A DNA stretch of 32,629 bases from an uncultured Gammaproteobacteria bacterium (GCA_947258785.1 CAMYJT010000022.1:1-32629); one strand, 5' to 3'; positions 1-8,996 are shown, counted from the first letter of the stretch. The notes: generated from the sequence alone by a model not told the origin. Numbers and translations: made by a program.

Positions 1-1
1 G

Positions 2-1057
2 GCCATCGAGATCCAGAAGACCCCGGACACCCAGACCATCGTCAGCGGCGGCACCGCCACGTTCACCATTGTGGTCACCAACACCGGCGATGCCGAGCTC
101 AGTAATGTTACGGTCGCCGATGCCGACGCGCCGGACTGCGACCGCGACCTCGGCACCCTCGCCGCCGGGGCCGCGACCGATTACGATTGCAGCCTCGCCA
201 ACGTCACCGCCGACTTCACCAACACCGCCACGGTGACCGCCGACGCCCCTGCCGGACCGCCGCTGCAGGATGCCGACAGCGCCACCGTCGACGTCTCGCA
301 GAGGGTCTTTGTCAGCCTGGATACACCCGGCAGCGTGGACGGTGTGGCGTTCGGCCCGGAAGACATCCTGGTACGCGACATCGACGCGCCGGTACCGCAG
401 TGGTCGATGTATTTCGACGGTTCGGATGTCGGCCTGAGTCAGGCGAACGTCGACGCGCTGCACCGCTTGAGCGACGACTCGCTGCTGTTGAGTTTTGACT
501 GGCTGGAGTTGTCGGTACCGGGACTCGGAATCGTAAAAGAGTCGGAGATCATCCGCTTCGTGCCCACCTCGCTGGGGGATGACACCGCAGGCACCTTCGA
601 ACGCGTGTTCGACATCGCTCCGTTTATGCTCAACGGGTCACTGGACGCGTTGTACGTCACGCCCGATGGGCAGACGGCGGTCAGCAGCCCGCGTGGGTTT
701 AGTTTCATAGCGAGCGGTTTTACGTTTGTCGGCGGGGAGGATCTGGTGTTGGTGGACAATCTGGCCTCACCGAACCTGTTCCCCCTCTTCGACGGCTCGG
801 ACGTCGGCCTGGTCCGGCCGCTCGAGGACATCTCCGGACTGTGGGTCGATCTGACCAATGTGGATCTGTTCCTGACCACCCAATCCGCGTTCAACGTGCC
901 CGGTGCGGGCGGAGACGGGCGAGACATTTTCGTCTGCACCCCCGCGTCCCTCGGTCAGAACAACACGACCTGTACCTTCAGTCTGTTTTTCGACGGTTCG
1001 GACAGCGGCCTGCCGTTTGCATCGTCCATCGACGCCCTGTTCATCGACCGCAATTAG
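2..1057 (+). CDS. Partial secreted/surface protein, DUF11-like domain plus FDGSD repeats (3' end)
   Basis: The reading frame is open from the first complete codon at base 2, so the 5' end lies outside the window; the GTG at 71 is internal. About 351 residues are visible. Residues 1-100 look like a DUF11/CARDB-type beta-sandwich, with TFTIVVTNTGDAELSNVTV followed by a short Cys-containing loop, as found in tandem in large cell-surface or secreted proteins. The remainder is acidic, has almost no lysine, and carries three copies of an FDGSDVGL-like motif, each followed by a hydrophobic strand ending in D. No sorting signal or membrane segment is seen at the C-terminus, which ends DALFIDRN. The domain type suggests an extracellular location; the function is unknown. 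The frame is confident and the family call moderate. Confidence 0.75.
   Translation, partial: AIEIQKTPDTQTIVSGGTATFTIVVTNTGDAELSNVTVADADAPDCDRDLGTLAAGAATDYDCSLANVTADFTNTATVTADAPAGPPLQDADSATVDVSQRVFVSLDTPGSVDGVAFGPEDILVRDIDAPVPQWSMYFDGSDVGLSQANVDALHRLSDDSLLLSFDWLELSVPGLGIVKESEIIRFVPTSLGDDTAGTFERVFDIAPFMLNGSLDALYVTPDGQTAVSSPRGFSFIASGFTFVGGEDLVLVDNLASPNLFPLFDGSDVGLVRPLEDISGLWVDLTNVDLFLTTQSAFNVPGAGGDGRDIFVCTPASLGQNNTTCTFSLFFDGSDSGLPFASSIDALFIDRN
413..1012 (+). repeat. Three FDGSDVGL-type repeats inside the first CDS
   Basis: In-frame copies lie at 413-436 (FDGSDVGL), 788-811 (FDGSDVGL) and 989-1012 (FDGSDSGL). Each is preceded by an aromatic or Leu pair and followed 6-10 residues later by a V/I-D-A/G-L segment. 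Spacing is irregular (375 and 201 bases), so this is a protein domain repeat and not a DNA tandem repeat. Confidence 0.7.
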
Positions 1058-1122
1058 TCGGTATTAAAACTCGAACAACCTCGGGCTCGGAGGCAACTGC
1101 TCCGGCCCCGGGGCGATTCGGT

Positions 1123-2625
1123 TCACACCTCCATCGTGCCGGAACCCACGGACGCCTCGAGGCGTTCGCAGAGGGTCTTCAACACTTGAATTCGGGCGTA
1201 TTTTTTGTCGTTTCCGGCGATCAGGGTCCACGGGGCATTGGCGGTGCTGGTGTGCTCGATCACATTGTTGACCGCCTGGACATATGTGTCCCATTTGCCG
1301 CGGTTCCGCCAATCCTCGTCGCTGATCTTGTATTGCTTCCAGGCAATGCTCTCACGCGCCCGGAACCGGGCGAGCTGCTCGTCTTGGCTGATGTGGATCC
1401 AGAACTTGGCCACCATGACCCCGTGCTCGGTGAGCTGCTCTTCGAAGTTGTTGATCTCCCGGTAGGCGCGCATCCACTCAAAGGGCTCGGCCAGCTCCTC
1501 CACCCGTTCGACCAGCACCCGCCCGTACCACGACCGATCGTAGATGGTCATATAGCCGGCCCGGGGCAGGTGCCGCCAGAACCGCCACAAATAATGGTGT
1601 GCGAGTTCCTCATCGGTGGGCGCCCCGATGGAGATGACGCGGTACAGACGGGCGTCCACCGCCGCCGTCAAGCGGCGAATCGTGCCCCCCTTCCCCGCCG
1701 CATCCCAGCCCTCCAAGACGGCGACCAGCGAATGTTTCTGGTCGTAGGCCGACCAGGCCAGTTCATTCAGCCGGCGCTGATAAAACGACAGCTGTTTGCG
1801 GTATTCGTCGGGATCCAAGGCGAGGCTGAGGTCCAACCGGTCCAGAACGCTCGCGTCGTTGTCCGTCCCGACCGGCGCCGCGAGGTGGTGGATCACGGCC
1901 CGCCGATCGCCGCGGCGGTGCTCCTGCAGCGCGGCCTGCAAGACCGACAGCAGCACCTGCCCGGCGGTCAGGTCCCGGTACCGCTTGTCGTCCGCCTCGA
2001 TGACGTGCCACTGGCTTTCCATGGTGTCGGTGAGCCGGATCACGCGCTCGGCCACGTCGACGAAGACGTCGTAGCGCGCGGCCAACTTCTTTTCGCGGCG
2101 CCGGATCGGCGCCGGCTTCGGCGCCTTGAGGCGCTTTTTCAGGCGCTTGGGCTGCACCCCCCGGCTCAGATGTAACCAGATCTTGACGATGAGCACGCCG
2201 TCTCCGATCAGCATCTGCTCCAGTTGATTGATCCGCAACATCTCCTGATCCAGCTCGGCCTCGGAGATCTGGTCCAACACCCGGCGGGTAATCGGATCGT
2301 GGTACCAGGCGCCAAACATCATGGCGATCTCCCCCCGCGGCGGCAGACACCTCCAGAACCGCCAATGGCCGGGGCGCTCGCGTTCCTCGTCGGTGTCGTC
2401 CCAAAACGCGTGGGTCTGCAGACCCCGTGTGTCCAGCCACTTATTCAAGCGGTTCATCAACTCACCTTTGCCGCCGCCCTCAACACCGGCAACGATGATG
2501 ACCACCGGCCGACCGGCCTCCCTTAACTGGCGCTGGATCTTGAGCAGTTCGCCGCGTATCTGCCGCTCTTTGGTCTTGAACGTTGCTTTAGACTCCTGCC
2601 GGCCTAACTCCACTGCCTCAAACAT
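1123..2625 (-). CDS. pap: Polyphosphate:AMP phosphotransferase (two-domain PPK2)
   Basis: A 500-residue protein made of two PPK2 kinase-like domains. Each has a Walker-A-type loop: GVEGGGKGE at about 47-55 and GWDAAGKGG at about 306-314. The second domain has the PPK2 lid/base signature DRSWYGRVLVERV at about 363-375 and the first has a weaker counterpart, GAWYHDPITRRV. Tandem PPK2 proteins of about 500 residues transfer phosphate from polyphosphate to AMP, making ADP, in the cytoplasm; usually the C-terminal domain is the active one. The ATG at 2625 gives the full N-terminus expected for the family. The gene stands alone, convergent with the first CDS and divergent from the yej operon. The Pit phosphate transporter further along also fits phosphate handling but is not linked to it. 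The family is confident; the AMP preference comes from the two-domain layout. Confidence 0.9.
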   Translation of the reverse strand: MFEAVELGRQESKATFKTKERQIRGELLKIQRQLREAGRPVVIIVAGVEGGGKGELMNRLNKWLDTRGLQTHAFWDDTDEERERPGHWRFWRCLPPRGEIAMMFGAWYHDPITRRVLDQISEAELDQEMLRINQLEQMLIGDGVLIVKIWLHLSRGVQPKRLKKRLKAPKPAPIRRREKKLAARYDVFVDVAERVIRLTDTMESQWHVIEADDKRYRDLTAGQVLLSVLQAALQEHRRGDRRAVIHHLAAPVGTDNDASVLDRLDLSLALDPDEYRKQLSFYQRRLNELAWSAYDQKHSLVAVLEGWDAAGKGGTIRRLTAAVDARLYRVISIGAPTDEELAHHYLWRFWRHLPRAGYMTIYDRSWYGRVLVERVEELAEPFEWMRAYREINNFEEQLTEHGVMVAKFWIHISQDEQLARFRARESIAWKQYKISDEDWRNRGKWDTYVQAVNNVIEHTSTANAPWTLIAGNDKKYARIQVLKTLCERLEASVGSGTMEV

Positions 2626-2652
2626 GCACTCTCCCGGTCATTGAACGGCTGC

Positions 2653-2668
2653 GGCCGGTTGACCGGCC
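2653..2668. repeat. Inverted repeat GGCCGG-TTGA-CCGGCC in the pap/yejA intergenic region
   Basis: A perfect 6 bp stem with a 4-base loop lies in the 135 bp between the divergent pap (start 2625) and yejA-like genes. No T-tract follows on either strand, so it does not look like an intrinsic terminator. It could be an operator or a leader hairpin of pap. I see no convincing sigma-70 promoter beside it. Confidence 0.35.
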
Positions 2669-2760
2669 ATAAACCAACTGTAGACCAACCCGACTGAAAT
2701 CAGGATGCTGATCGAGAAGCCGTTAGCGTTTAAACTGCGCCGACCTGGATTGAAACGGCG

Positions 2761-4713
2761 TTGCCCCCATTGTTTCATGTTGTAGTTACACTATTGGCAC
2801 TGTGCCTCCCCACCGGGGTCTGGGCACAGGGTAAGACAATCGTCAGCCACGCCATCGCGATGCACGGAGAGCCCAAGTACGGGCCCGGTTTTCCGCATTT
2901 CGACTACGTCGATCCCGATGCGCCCAAGGGCGGCACGCTGCGGGTGGCGGATCAGGGCACCTTCGACAGCTTTCACGGCTTTATCCCCAAGGGCAATGCC
3001 GCCGCGACCGGCTCGGTGGAAACGCTTCTTACAACCAGCGCCGACGAGCCGTTCACCGCATACGGCCTGATCGCCGAAACCATCGAGTACCCCGAAGACC
3101 GTTCCTGGGTCGTGTTCACTCTGCGGCCCGAGGCACGCTGGCACGACGGCCGGCCGATCACGGCCGATGACGTCGTGTGGTCGTTCGAGACCCTGACGAC
3201 TCAAGGCCTGCCCCAATACCGGTTCTACTACGCTGGTGTCGCGTCGGTGGAGAAACTGGGGGCCCGGCGCGTCAAATTCACGTTCAAGGACCAAGGCAAC
3301 CGCGAACTGCCGCTCATCGTAGGTCAGCTACCAATCCTGCCTCGGCATTACTGGGCGGACAAGGATTTCGGCAAGACCACCCTCGAGCCGCCGCTCGGCA
3401 GCGGACCGTACCGGATCACGGAGTTTGAGGCCGGCCGCTTTTACGTGCAGGAGCGCGTCGCGGATTACTGGGGGAGAAACCTGCCGGTCAACGTCGGTCT
3501 GAACAATTTCGACCGAGTCCGGGTCGATTTCTTCCGCGACGACACCGCCATCCGCCTGGCGCTCAAATCCGGCGACATCGACTACCGCGAAGAGAATCAG
3601 GCCAAGGCCTGGGCGCTGGACTACGAGGTGCCGGCGGTGACCAAGGGCTGGCTGAACAAGGAACTGATCCGCCATCGGCTGCCGACCGGGATGCAGTCCT
3701 TTGTCATGAACAGCCGCCGGCCGGTATTTCGCGACGTCAAGGTGCGAGAGGCCCTGGCCTACGCGTTCGATTTCGAGTGGACCAACCGCAATCTGTTCTT
3801 TGGTCAATACACGCGAACCGAGAGCTATTTTTCGAATTCCGAGTTGGCGTCCCGTGGCTTGCCCGACGGTGAAGAACTCGAAGTCCTCGAACGTTTTCAC
3901 GATCGATTGCCGGCGCGGGTGTTCACGACGCCCTACCGGGCCCCCGCCACAGACGGCAGCGGCTGGCCCCGGGAAAACCTGCGCCGGGCCTTCGAGCTGT
4001 TACGTGAGGCCGGCTGGATCGTGCATGACCTGAACTTGGTCAACCGCGACACGGGGGAGCCGATGCGTTTTGAAATCTTGCTCGTGAGTCCCGCATTCGA
4101 GCGCATCGTCCTGCCCTTTGCGCGTAACTTGAAACGCCTCGGCATCGATGCCCGCGTGCGGCTGGTCGACCAGACCCAATATATCAACCGCCTGCGTAGC
4201 TTTGACTACGACATGTTCGTGTTCACCTGGGGCCAGTCCGAGTCACCGGGCAACGAGCAGCGCAACTTCTGGAGCACGCGGGCCGCGGACAACCCGAGCA
4301 GCCGTAACTTCGCCGGTATCAGGGACCCGGTGGTCGACGAACTCATCGAACTCGTCATCGCGGCGCCGACCCGGGAGGATCTGGTCGCCCGCACCCGGGC
4401 CCTAGACCGGGTCCTGCTCGCGGGCCACTACGTGATCCCGAATTGGCACATACGCGCCGATCGGGTGTTGTACTGGGACAAGTTCTCCCGCCCACCGACC
4501 CCCACCAAAAACGGTGCGATGACCAATCGCTGGTGGTACGACGTCACAAAGTCCGCCGCATTGGAACAGGCGAGGCGCACCGACATGGCGCTGACCACCC
4601 CGGAAGCCGATGTGGATCGTCCCGGGTTTGGCACCGCCGTGCTTGTGCTGGGCGGCCTGCTGCTGATCGGATACTTCGTGTTTAGGCGCGCCTGGCGCCC
4701 GCGAGTTGGATAA
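2761..4713 (+). CDS. yejA: YejA-like periplasmic peptide/microcin-type substrate-binding protein
   Basis: A 650-residue family 5 extracellular solute-binding protein. It follows E. coli YejA along its length: FPHFDYVDPDAPKGGTLR near the start, a YPEDRSWVVFTLRPEARWHDG block, and WWYDVTKSAALEQ where YejA ends. A signal peptide is visible (hydrophobic stretch ending VWA-QG). The family delivers oligopeptides or peptide-nucleotide antibiotics to the YejBEF importer. Two oddities. The start is weak: TTG at 2761 has no good ribosome site and no positive charge before the hydrophobic core. Also, about 45 residues extend beyond the usual end, including a membrane-spanning segment (about 624-642) followed by an Arg-rich end. 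It may therefore be anchored in the inner membrane. It overlaps nothing and is first in the yejABEF-like operon. Confidence 0.9.
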   Translation: MPPLFHVVVTLLALCLPTGVWAQGKTIVSHAIAMHGEPKYGPGFPHFDYVDPDAPKGGTLRVADQGTFDSFHGFIPKGNAAATGSVETLLTTSADEPFTAYGLIAETIEYPEDRSWVVFTLRPEARWHDGRPITADDVVWSFETLTTQGLPQYRFYYAGVASVEKLGARRVKFTFKDQGNRELPLIVGQLPILPRHYWADKDFGKTTLEPPLGSGPYRITEFEAGRFYVQERVADYWGRNLPVNVGLNNFDRVRVDFFRDDTAIRLALKSGDIDYREENQAKAWALDYEVPAVTKGWLNKELIRHRLPTGMQSFVMNSRRPVFRDVKVREALAYAFDFEWTNRNLFFGQYTRTESYFSNSELASRGLPDGEELEVLERFHDRLPARVFTTPYRAPATDGSGWPRENLRRAFELLREAGWIVHDLNLVNRDTGEPMRFEILLVSPAFERIVLPFARNLKRLGIDARVRLVDQTQYINRLRSFDYDMFVFTWGQSESPGNEQRNFWSTRAADNPSSRNFAGIRDPVVDELIELVIAAPTREDLVARTRALDRVLLAGHYVIPNWHIRADRVLYWDKFSRPPTPTKNGAMTNRWWYDVTKSAALEQARRTDMALTTPEADVDRPGFGTAVLVLGGLLLIGYFVFRRAWRPRVG

Positions 4714-4717
4714 GACT

Positions 4718-5818
4718 GTGACCGCTTACATTATTCGCCGTCTGTTGCTCATGATCCCCACCCTGTTCGCCATCATGGTGATCAATTTCGTAGTCATCCA
4801 CGTTGCGCCGGGCGGGCCGGTGGAGCAGATCATCGCCGAGCTCACCGGCCAGGGCGCGGACATCACCGAACGCGTGACCCGCACCGGTACCGGCGAGGCC
4901 ACCATCAAGGCCGACCAGTCGGGCACGTCTGCGGGAAAGTACCGCGGGGCTCAGGGCCTCGACCCCGAATTCATTGCGGCACTGGAACGGCAATTTGGAT
5001 TCGATAAGCCCCTGCACGTCCGTTTCTTCAATATGATGGGCAACTACCTCAAGTTCGATTTCGGCGAGAGCTTCTTCCGCGACCGCAAGGTAGTCGATCT
5101 GGTGATCGACAAAATGCCGGTGTCGATCTCACTGGGTGTGTGGACAACCCTGCTGGTGTACCTCATCTGCGTACCGCTGGGCATCGCCAAGGCAACCCGC
5201 GACGGCAGCCGGTTTGACGTGTGGACCAGCGTCGCCATCATCCTCGGCACCGCCATCCCGAGTTTCCTGTTCGCGGTGTTTCTGCTGGTCATCTTCGCCG
5301 GCGGCAGCTACCTGGACTGGTTTCCCTTGGGTGGGCTGGTCTCCGAAAACTGGAGCGAGCTGTCCTGGCCCGACCGGATTCTCGACTACTTCTGGCACCT
5401 TGCCCTGCCCATCACCGCGATGACCATCGGCGGCTTTGCCACGCTGACCATGCTTACTAAAAATTCGTTTCTGGATCAGATCAACCAGCAATATGTCATC
5501 ACCGCCCATGCCAAGGGCCTGAGCGAGCGGCGTGTCATGTACGGTCATGTGTTCCGTAACGCCATGTTGATCGTCATCGCGGGATTCCCGGGGGCGTTCG
5601 TCGGCATCCTGTTCACCGGCTCGCTGCTGATCGAGATCATCTTTTCTCTGGATGGGCTCGGGCTGCTCGGCTTTGAGGCCGCCTTCAATCGGGACTACCC
5701 GGTCATGTTCGGCACTTTGTATTTCTTCTCCCTGTTGGGCCTGGTGATGAACCTGATCGGCGATCTCGTGTACACCCTCATCGATCCGCGGATCGACTTC
5801 GAAGCGCGCGAGGTCTGA
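4718..5818 (+). CDS. yejB: YejB-like ABC transporter permease
   Basis: A 366-residue inner-membrane permease of the peptide ABC importer. The N-terminus MTAYIIRRLLLMIPTLFAIM and the segments YRGAQGLDPEFIAALERQFGFDKP, GGFATLTMLTKNSFLD and DYPVMFGTLY match the YejB family closely. The EAA loop that docks the ATPase is seen at YVITAHAKGLSERRVMYGHV. I chose GTG 4718 over the in-frame TTG at 4706 because it gives the normal YejB N-terminus and lies 4 bases after the substrate-protein stop. The family has a long periplasmic insert between the first two membrane segments, also present here. It partners the YejE-like permease, starting 1 base after its stop. Confidence 0.92.
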   Translation: MTAYIIRRLLLMIPTLFAIMVINFVVIHVAPGGPVEQIIAELTGQGADITERVTRTGTGEATIKADQSGTSAGKYRGAQGLDPEFIAALERQFGFDKPLHVRFFNMMGNYLKFDFGESFFRDRKVVDLVIDKMPVSISLGVWTTLLVYLICVPLGIAKATRDGSRFDVWTSVAIILGTAIPSFLFAVFLLVIFAGGSYLDWFPLGGLVSENWSELSWPDRILDYFWHLALPITAMTIGGFATLTMLTKNSFLDQINQQYVITAHAKGLSERRVMYGHVFRNAMLIVIAGFPGAFVGILFTGSLLIEIIFSLDGLGLLGFEAAFNRDYPVMFGTLYFFSLLGLVMNLIGDLVYTLIDPRIDFEAREV

Positions 5819-5819
5819 G

Positions 5820-6884
5820 ATGAGCGACGCGACTGCGCAGCAACCGGTATTTCTCGGCATAGCCGTAACGCCGCTTACCCGCAGGCGACTCGACAGCTTC
5901 AAGTCGAACCGGCGCGGTTACTGGTCGCTGTGGCTGTTCCTGGTGCTGTTTCTGGTCACGTTGTTCGCCGAGTTCGTCGCCAACGACAAACCGTTTCTTG
6001 TCTATTACAGCGGTGATTTTTACAGCCCGGTGCTCAATGCTTATCCGGAAACGGCATTTGGCGGTGAATTCGAGACCGAAGCCGACTACCGGGACCCGTT
6101 CGTCGCCGAACTCATCGATCGGGACGGTTGGATGCTGTGGCCGCTGATCCGCTTTGACCATCGCACCGTGTCCTGGGATCTGCCGGTACCCGCCCCTTCA
6201 CCGCCGGACGCGGTACACTGGCTCGGTACCGACGATCAGGCCCGTGACGTGACCGCCCGGCTGATCTACGGTTTCCGCATCTCGGTCCTGTTCGGCTTTA
6301 CCCTCACCGTCATCAGCGCCGCCATCGGGGTCACCGCTGGGGCGGTGCAGGGCTTTTTCGGCGGTTGGCTGGACCTGTTGTTCCAACGCTTTATCGAGGT
6401 CTGGTCGGGCCTGCCCACCCTGTACCTGCTGATCATCCTGGCCAGCATCGTCGAGCCGAATTTCTGGTGGCTGCTGGGCCTGTTGCTGTTGTTCAGTTGG
6501 ATGGGGTTCGTTGGCGTGGTGCGCGCTGAGTTCCTGCGGGCACGAAATTTCGATTACGTTCGCGCCGCCCGAGCGCTTGGGGTCGGCAACCTCGTCATCA
6601 TCTTTCGCCACGTACTGCCCAACGCTATGGTCGCCACCCTGACCTTCATGCCGTTCACCCTGGCCGGTTCGGTAACCGTGCTGACGTCCTTGGATTTTCT
6701 CGGGATCGGCCTGCCGCCAGGATCGGCGTCGTTGGGTGAGTTGCTGGCACAGGGCAAGGCCAATCTGCAGGCGCCGTGGCTGGGTCTCACGGGTTTTTTT
6801 GTGATCGCCTTGATGCTGAGTCTGATGATCTTCATCGGCGAGGCGGTGCGCGATGCCTTCGATCCTCGCAAGACTTTGGGCTGA
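5820..6884 (+). CDS. yejE: YejE-like ABC transporter permease
   Basis: A 354-residue second permease of the importer. The cytoplasmic N-terminus leads into RRLDSFKSNRRGYWSLWLFL and then a periplasmic domain with KPFLVYYSGDFYSPVLN, a hallmark of YejE. DDQARDVTARLIYGFRISVLFG precedes the transport core, and the EAA loop is visible at YVRAARALGVGNLVIIFRHV. The ATG lies one base after the yejB stop, so the two are probably translationally coupled, and the proteins should form a heterodimeric channel. Length and order agree with known yej operons. Confidence 0.92.
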   Translation: MSDATAQQPVFLGIAVTPLTRRRLDSFKSNRRGYWSLWLFLVLFLVTLFAEFVANDKPFLVYYSGDFYSPVLNAYPETAFGGEFETEADYRDPFVAELIDRDGWMLWPLIRFDHRTVSWDLPVPAPSPPDAVHWLGTDDQARDVTARLIYGFRISVLFGFTLTVISAAIGVTAGAVQGFFGGWLDLLFQRFIEVWSGLPTLYLLIILASIVEPNFWWLLGLLLLFSWMGFVGVVRAEFLRARNFDYVRAARALGVGNLVIIFRHVLPNAMVATLTFMPFTLAGSVTVLTSLDFLGIGLPPGSASLGELLAQGKANLQAPWLGLTGFFVIALMLSLMIFIGEAVRDAFDPRKTLG

Positions 6885-6899
6885 CCGCCTTACACGACG

Positions 6900-8540
6900 A
6901 TGAACGCCCGGGTACGCAATCTGCTGTTGGACGTCAATGATCTGTCGGCAAGCTTTCGCTCGGCCCAGGGGCAGACGGCCGCTGTCAGGCACGTCTCGTT
7001 TCACATTGAAGGAGGCGAGACGCTGGCCTTGGTCGGCGAGAGCGGTTCGGGGAAATCGGTGACCGCGCTGTCGATCATGCAGCTCCTCCCCTATCCGACG
7101 GCCTACCATCCAAGCGGACACATTCGGTTCCGCGGCGAGGAATTGATGGGCGCCGATGCAGTGAGCCTGCGGCGCATCCGCGGGGATCGCATCAGCATGA
7201 TCTTCCAGGAACCGATGACTTCCCTGAACCCGTTGCACCGCGTCGAGAAACAAATCAACGAAACCTTGATCCTGCACAAGGGCCTGAGCGAGGTCCAAGC
7301 CAGGGCACGGGCACTGGAGTTGCTGGAACTGGTGCAGATCCGCGACCCGGCCAACCGGCTGCATTCCTATCCGCATCAGCTGTCCGGCGGCCAGCGCCAA
7401 CGGGTGATGATCGCCATGGCGCTGGCCAACGAGCCCGACCTGTTGATCGCCGACGAACCGACCACGGCGCTGGATGTCACCATTCAGGCGCAGATCCTCA
7501 AACTGTTGAAGGATTTGCAGCGCCAGTTACACATGTCAATGCTGTTGATCACCCATGATTTGAGCATCGTGCGTAAGATCGCCGACCGGGTCTGCGTCAT
7601 GCGCCAGGGCGGGATCGTGGAGCGCGGGGACACGCAGCGCTTGTTCACGTCCCCACGGCACGCCTACACCCGGGAACTGCTGGCCGCGGATCCCTCGGAC
7701 CACACGCCGCCGCCGGACAGCGGCGCCGCCGAGGTAATGCGCGCCGAGGACGTGCGCGTGTGGTTTCCAGTGCGGCGGGGCGTACTCCGCCGCACCGTCG
7801 ACCACATCAAGGCCGTCGATGGCGTCTCGGTAGCGATTCGTGAAGGGCATACCGTCGGCGTGGTCGGTGAGAGCGGGTCGGGGAAGACCACCTTGGCACT
7901 GGCACTGTTGCGGCTGCTCGGCAGCCGCGGCGCGATCCGGTTCGACGGTCACGACATCGACCGCATGCGGGCACGGGAACTCAAGCCGCTGCGCAAACAG
8001 ATGCAGATCGTATTCCAGGATCCCTACGGCAGCCTAAGCCCGCGTTTGTCCGTGGGCCAAATCATTGCCGAGGGCCTCGAGGCCCACGGCATCGTGGGCT
8101 CGGCCCCGGAGCGTGAGGCAGCCGTGATTGCGGCCCTCGACGAAGTCGATCTCGACCCGGACTTCCGGTTCCGCTACCCGCATGAATTCTCCGGCGGCCA
8201 ACGCCAGCGCATCGCCATCGCCCGGGCGATGATCTTGAAGCCCAAACTGGTAGTGCTCGACGAGCCCACCTCGGCATTGGACCGCTCCGTGCAGGCGCAA
8301 ATCATCGAACTGCTGAGCGTTCTCCAGCACGAGCACCGCCTGGCCTACCTGTTCATCAGCCACGACCTGAAGGTGGTGCGGGCGTTGAGCGATGATTTGA
8401 TCGTATTGCGCGACGGCCGGGTCGTGGAACAGGGCCCCGCTGCCGTCATCTTCGACAACCCGACCCAGGAATACACCCGCGCCCTGCTCAAAGCGGCGTT
8501 TGAACTGGAGGCCGTGGAAAGCAGGGAACTCGCCCAGTAA
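6900..8540 (+). CDS. yejF: YejF-like double ATP-binding protein
   Basis: A 546-residue fusion of two ABC ATPase domains, as in YejF. The first half has Walker [10 protein letters not shown], signature LSGGQRQRV and Walker [13 protein letters not shown]. The second half repeats these as [18 protein letters not shown] and [12 protein letters not shown]. Each half carries the oligopeptide-transporter C-terminal extension pattern ([34 protein letters not shown]). All nucleotide-binding residues are intact in both halves, so both sites should be active. It starts 15 bases after yejE, ends the operon and converges on the triheme cytochrome gene with a 26 bp gap. I see no obvious terminator in that gap. 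Confidence 0.93.
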   Translation: MNARVRNLLLDVNDLSASFRSAQGQTAAVRHVSFHIEGGETLALVGESGSGKSVTALSIMQLLPYPTAYHPSGHIRFRGEELMGADAVSLRRIRGDRISMIFQEPMTSLNPLHRVEKQINETLILHKGLSEVQARARALELLELVQIRDPANRLHSYPHQLSGGQRQRVMIAMALANEPDLLIADEPTTALDVTIQAQILKLLKDLQRQLHMSMLLITHDLSIVRKIADRVCVMRQGGIVERGDTQRLFTSPRHAYTRELLAADPSDHTPPPDSGAAEVMRAEDVRVWFPVRRGVLRRTVDHIKAVDGVSVAIREGHTVGVVGESGSGKTTLALALLRLLGSRGAIRFDGHDIDRMRARELKPLRKQMQIVFQDPYGSLSPRLSVGQIIAEGLEAHGIVGSAPEREAAVIAALDEVDLDPDFRFRYPHEFSGGQRQRIAIARAMILKPKLVVLDEPTSALDRSVQAQIIELLSVLQHEHRLAYLFISHDLKVVRALSDDLIVLRDGRVVEQGPAAVIFDNPTQEYTRALLKAAFELEAVESRELAQ

Positions 8541-8566
8541 GCGCTCCCTAGCGGTGTGTTACGGCA

Positions 8567-8902
8567 TTACTTGGCCTGGTGGCACTTCATACAGGCCGTC
8601 GGCTCGCTGGTGCTGAACGCCGTCTCGCCGTTGTGGCAGGCCCCGCAGCCCTTGCCCTCATTCATCTCGGCCATGGTCCGCTTGACCTCGCCGTGCTTCA
8701 TCTGGAACAGCCCGCCTGCCCCGCCGGTCATATCGTGGCAGTCGGTACACTGTTTCCCGGCTTCACCATGCGCCTTGCCCGAGAAGGTGACCGCGCCCAG
8801 TGGCGTCTCCCACTGAAGATCTTGGCCGGGGGGGCTGGCGGAGACGCCGCTAACCGATAAGATGACGGCGGTGACGATCAGGCCGAACGACAGTTTCTGC
8901 AT
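8567..8902 (-). CDS. Small periplasmic triheme c-type cytochrome (c7/class III-like)
   Basis: A 111-residue protein with a clear signal peptide (MQKLSFGLIVTAVILSVSGV, cleavage near SAS) and three CXXCH heme sites: CTDCH (52-56), CGACH (86-90) and CMKCH (104-108). The ATG at 8902 is preferred over one 54 bases upstream because a strong ribosome site, TAAGGAGG at 8916-8909, lies 6 bases before it and the signal peptide begins there. The small triheme layout with GAVTFSGKAHGE before the first heme resembles the c7/class III families that shuttle electrons in the periplasm. Only two histidines outside the heme motifs exist (H45, H70), so one heme probably lacks a distal histidine. A perfect FNR-type box lies upstream (8983-8996), suggesting induction at low oxygen. 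The redox partner is unknown. Confidence 0.88.
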   Translation of the reverse strand: MQKLSFGLIVTAVILSVSGVSASPPGQDLQWETPLGAVTFSGKAHGEAGKQCTDCHDMTGGAGGLFQMKHGEVKRTMAEMNEGKGCGACHNGETAFSTSEPTACMKCHQAK

Positions 8903-8982
8903 TATGTGCCTCCTTATCGTGACGCAAACGCTGGTGAATCGGATTAGGCCCGGCATTTAAGTACCTACGCAGCCTGATTGCA

Positions 8983-8996
8983 TTGATCCGGATCAA
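8983..8996. promoter_or_regulatory. FNR/ANR-type operator TTGATCCGGATCAA
   Basis: A perfect palindrome matching the FNR consensus TTGAT-N4-ATCAA, in the 233 bp between the divergent triheme cytochrome and universal stress protein genes. On the minus strand it overlaps the -35 position of a possible -10 (TACTTA, 8963-8958), giving a class II layout near -40. On the plus strand a possible -10 TGTAAT (9039-9044) would place its centre near -61.5, a class I layout. The match is directly visible; the start sites are inferred. Confidence 0.8.

Noticed and set aside
841..2175. A 444-codon open frame on the plus strand opposite pap
   Set aside because: It is antisense to the well-supported PPK2 gene, Pro/Arg/Gln/His-rich, and matches no family; typical of GC-rich codon bias.
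6198..7400. A 400-codon open frame on the minus strand opposite yejE and yejF
   Set aside because: It is Gln/Asp/His-rich and has no domain; both opposite genes are certain.
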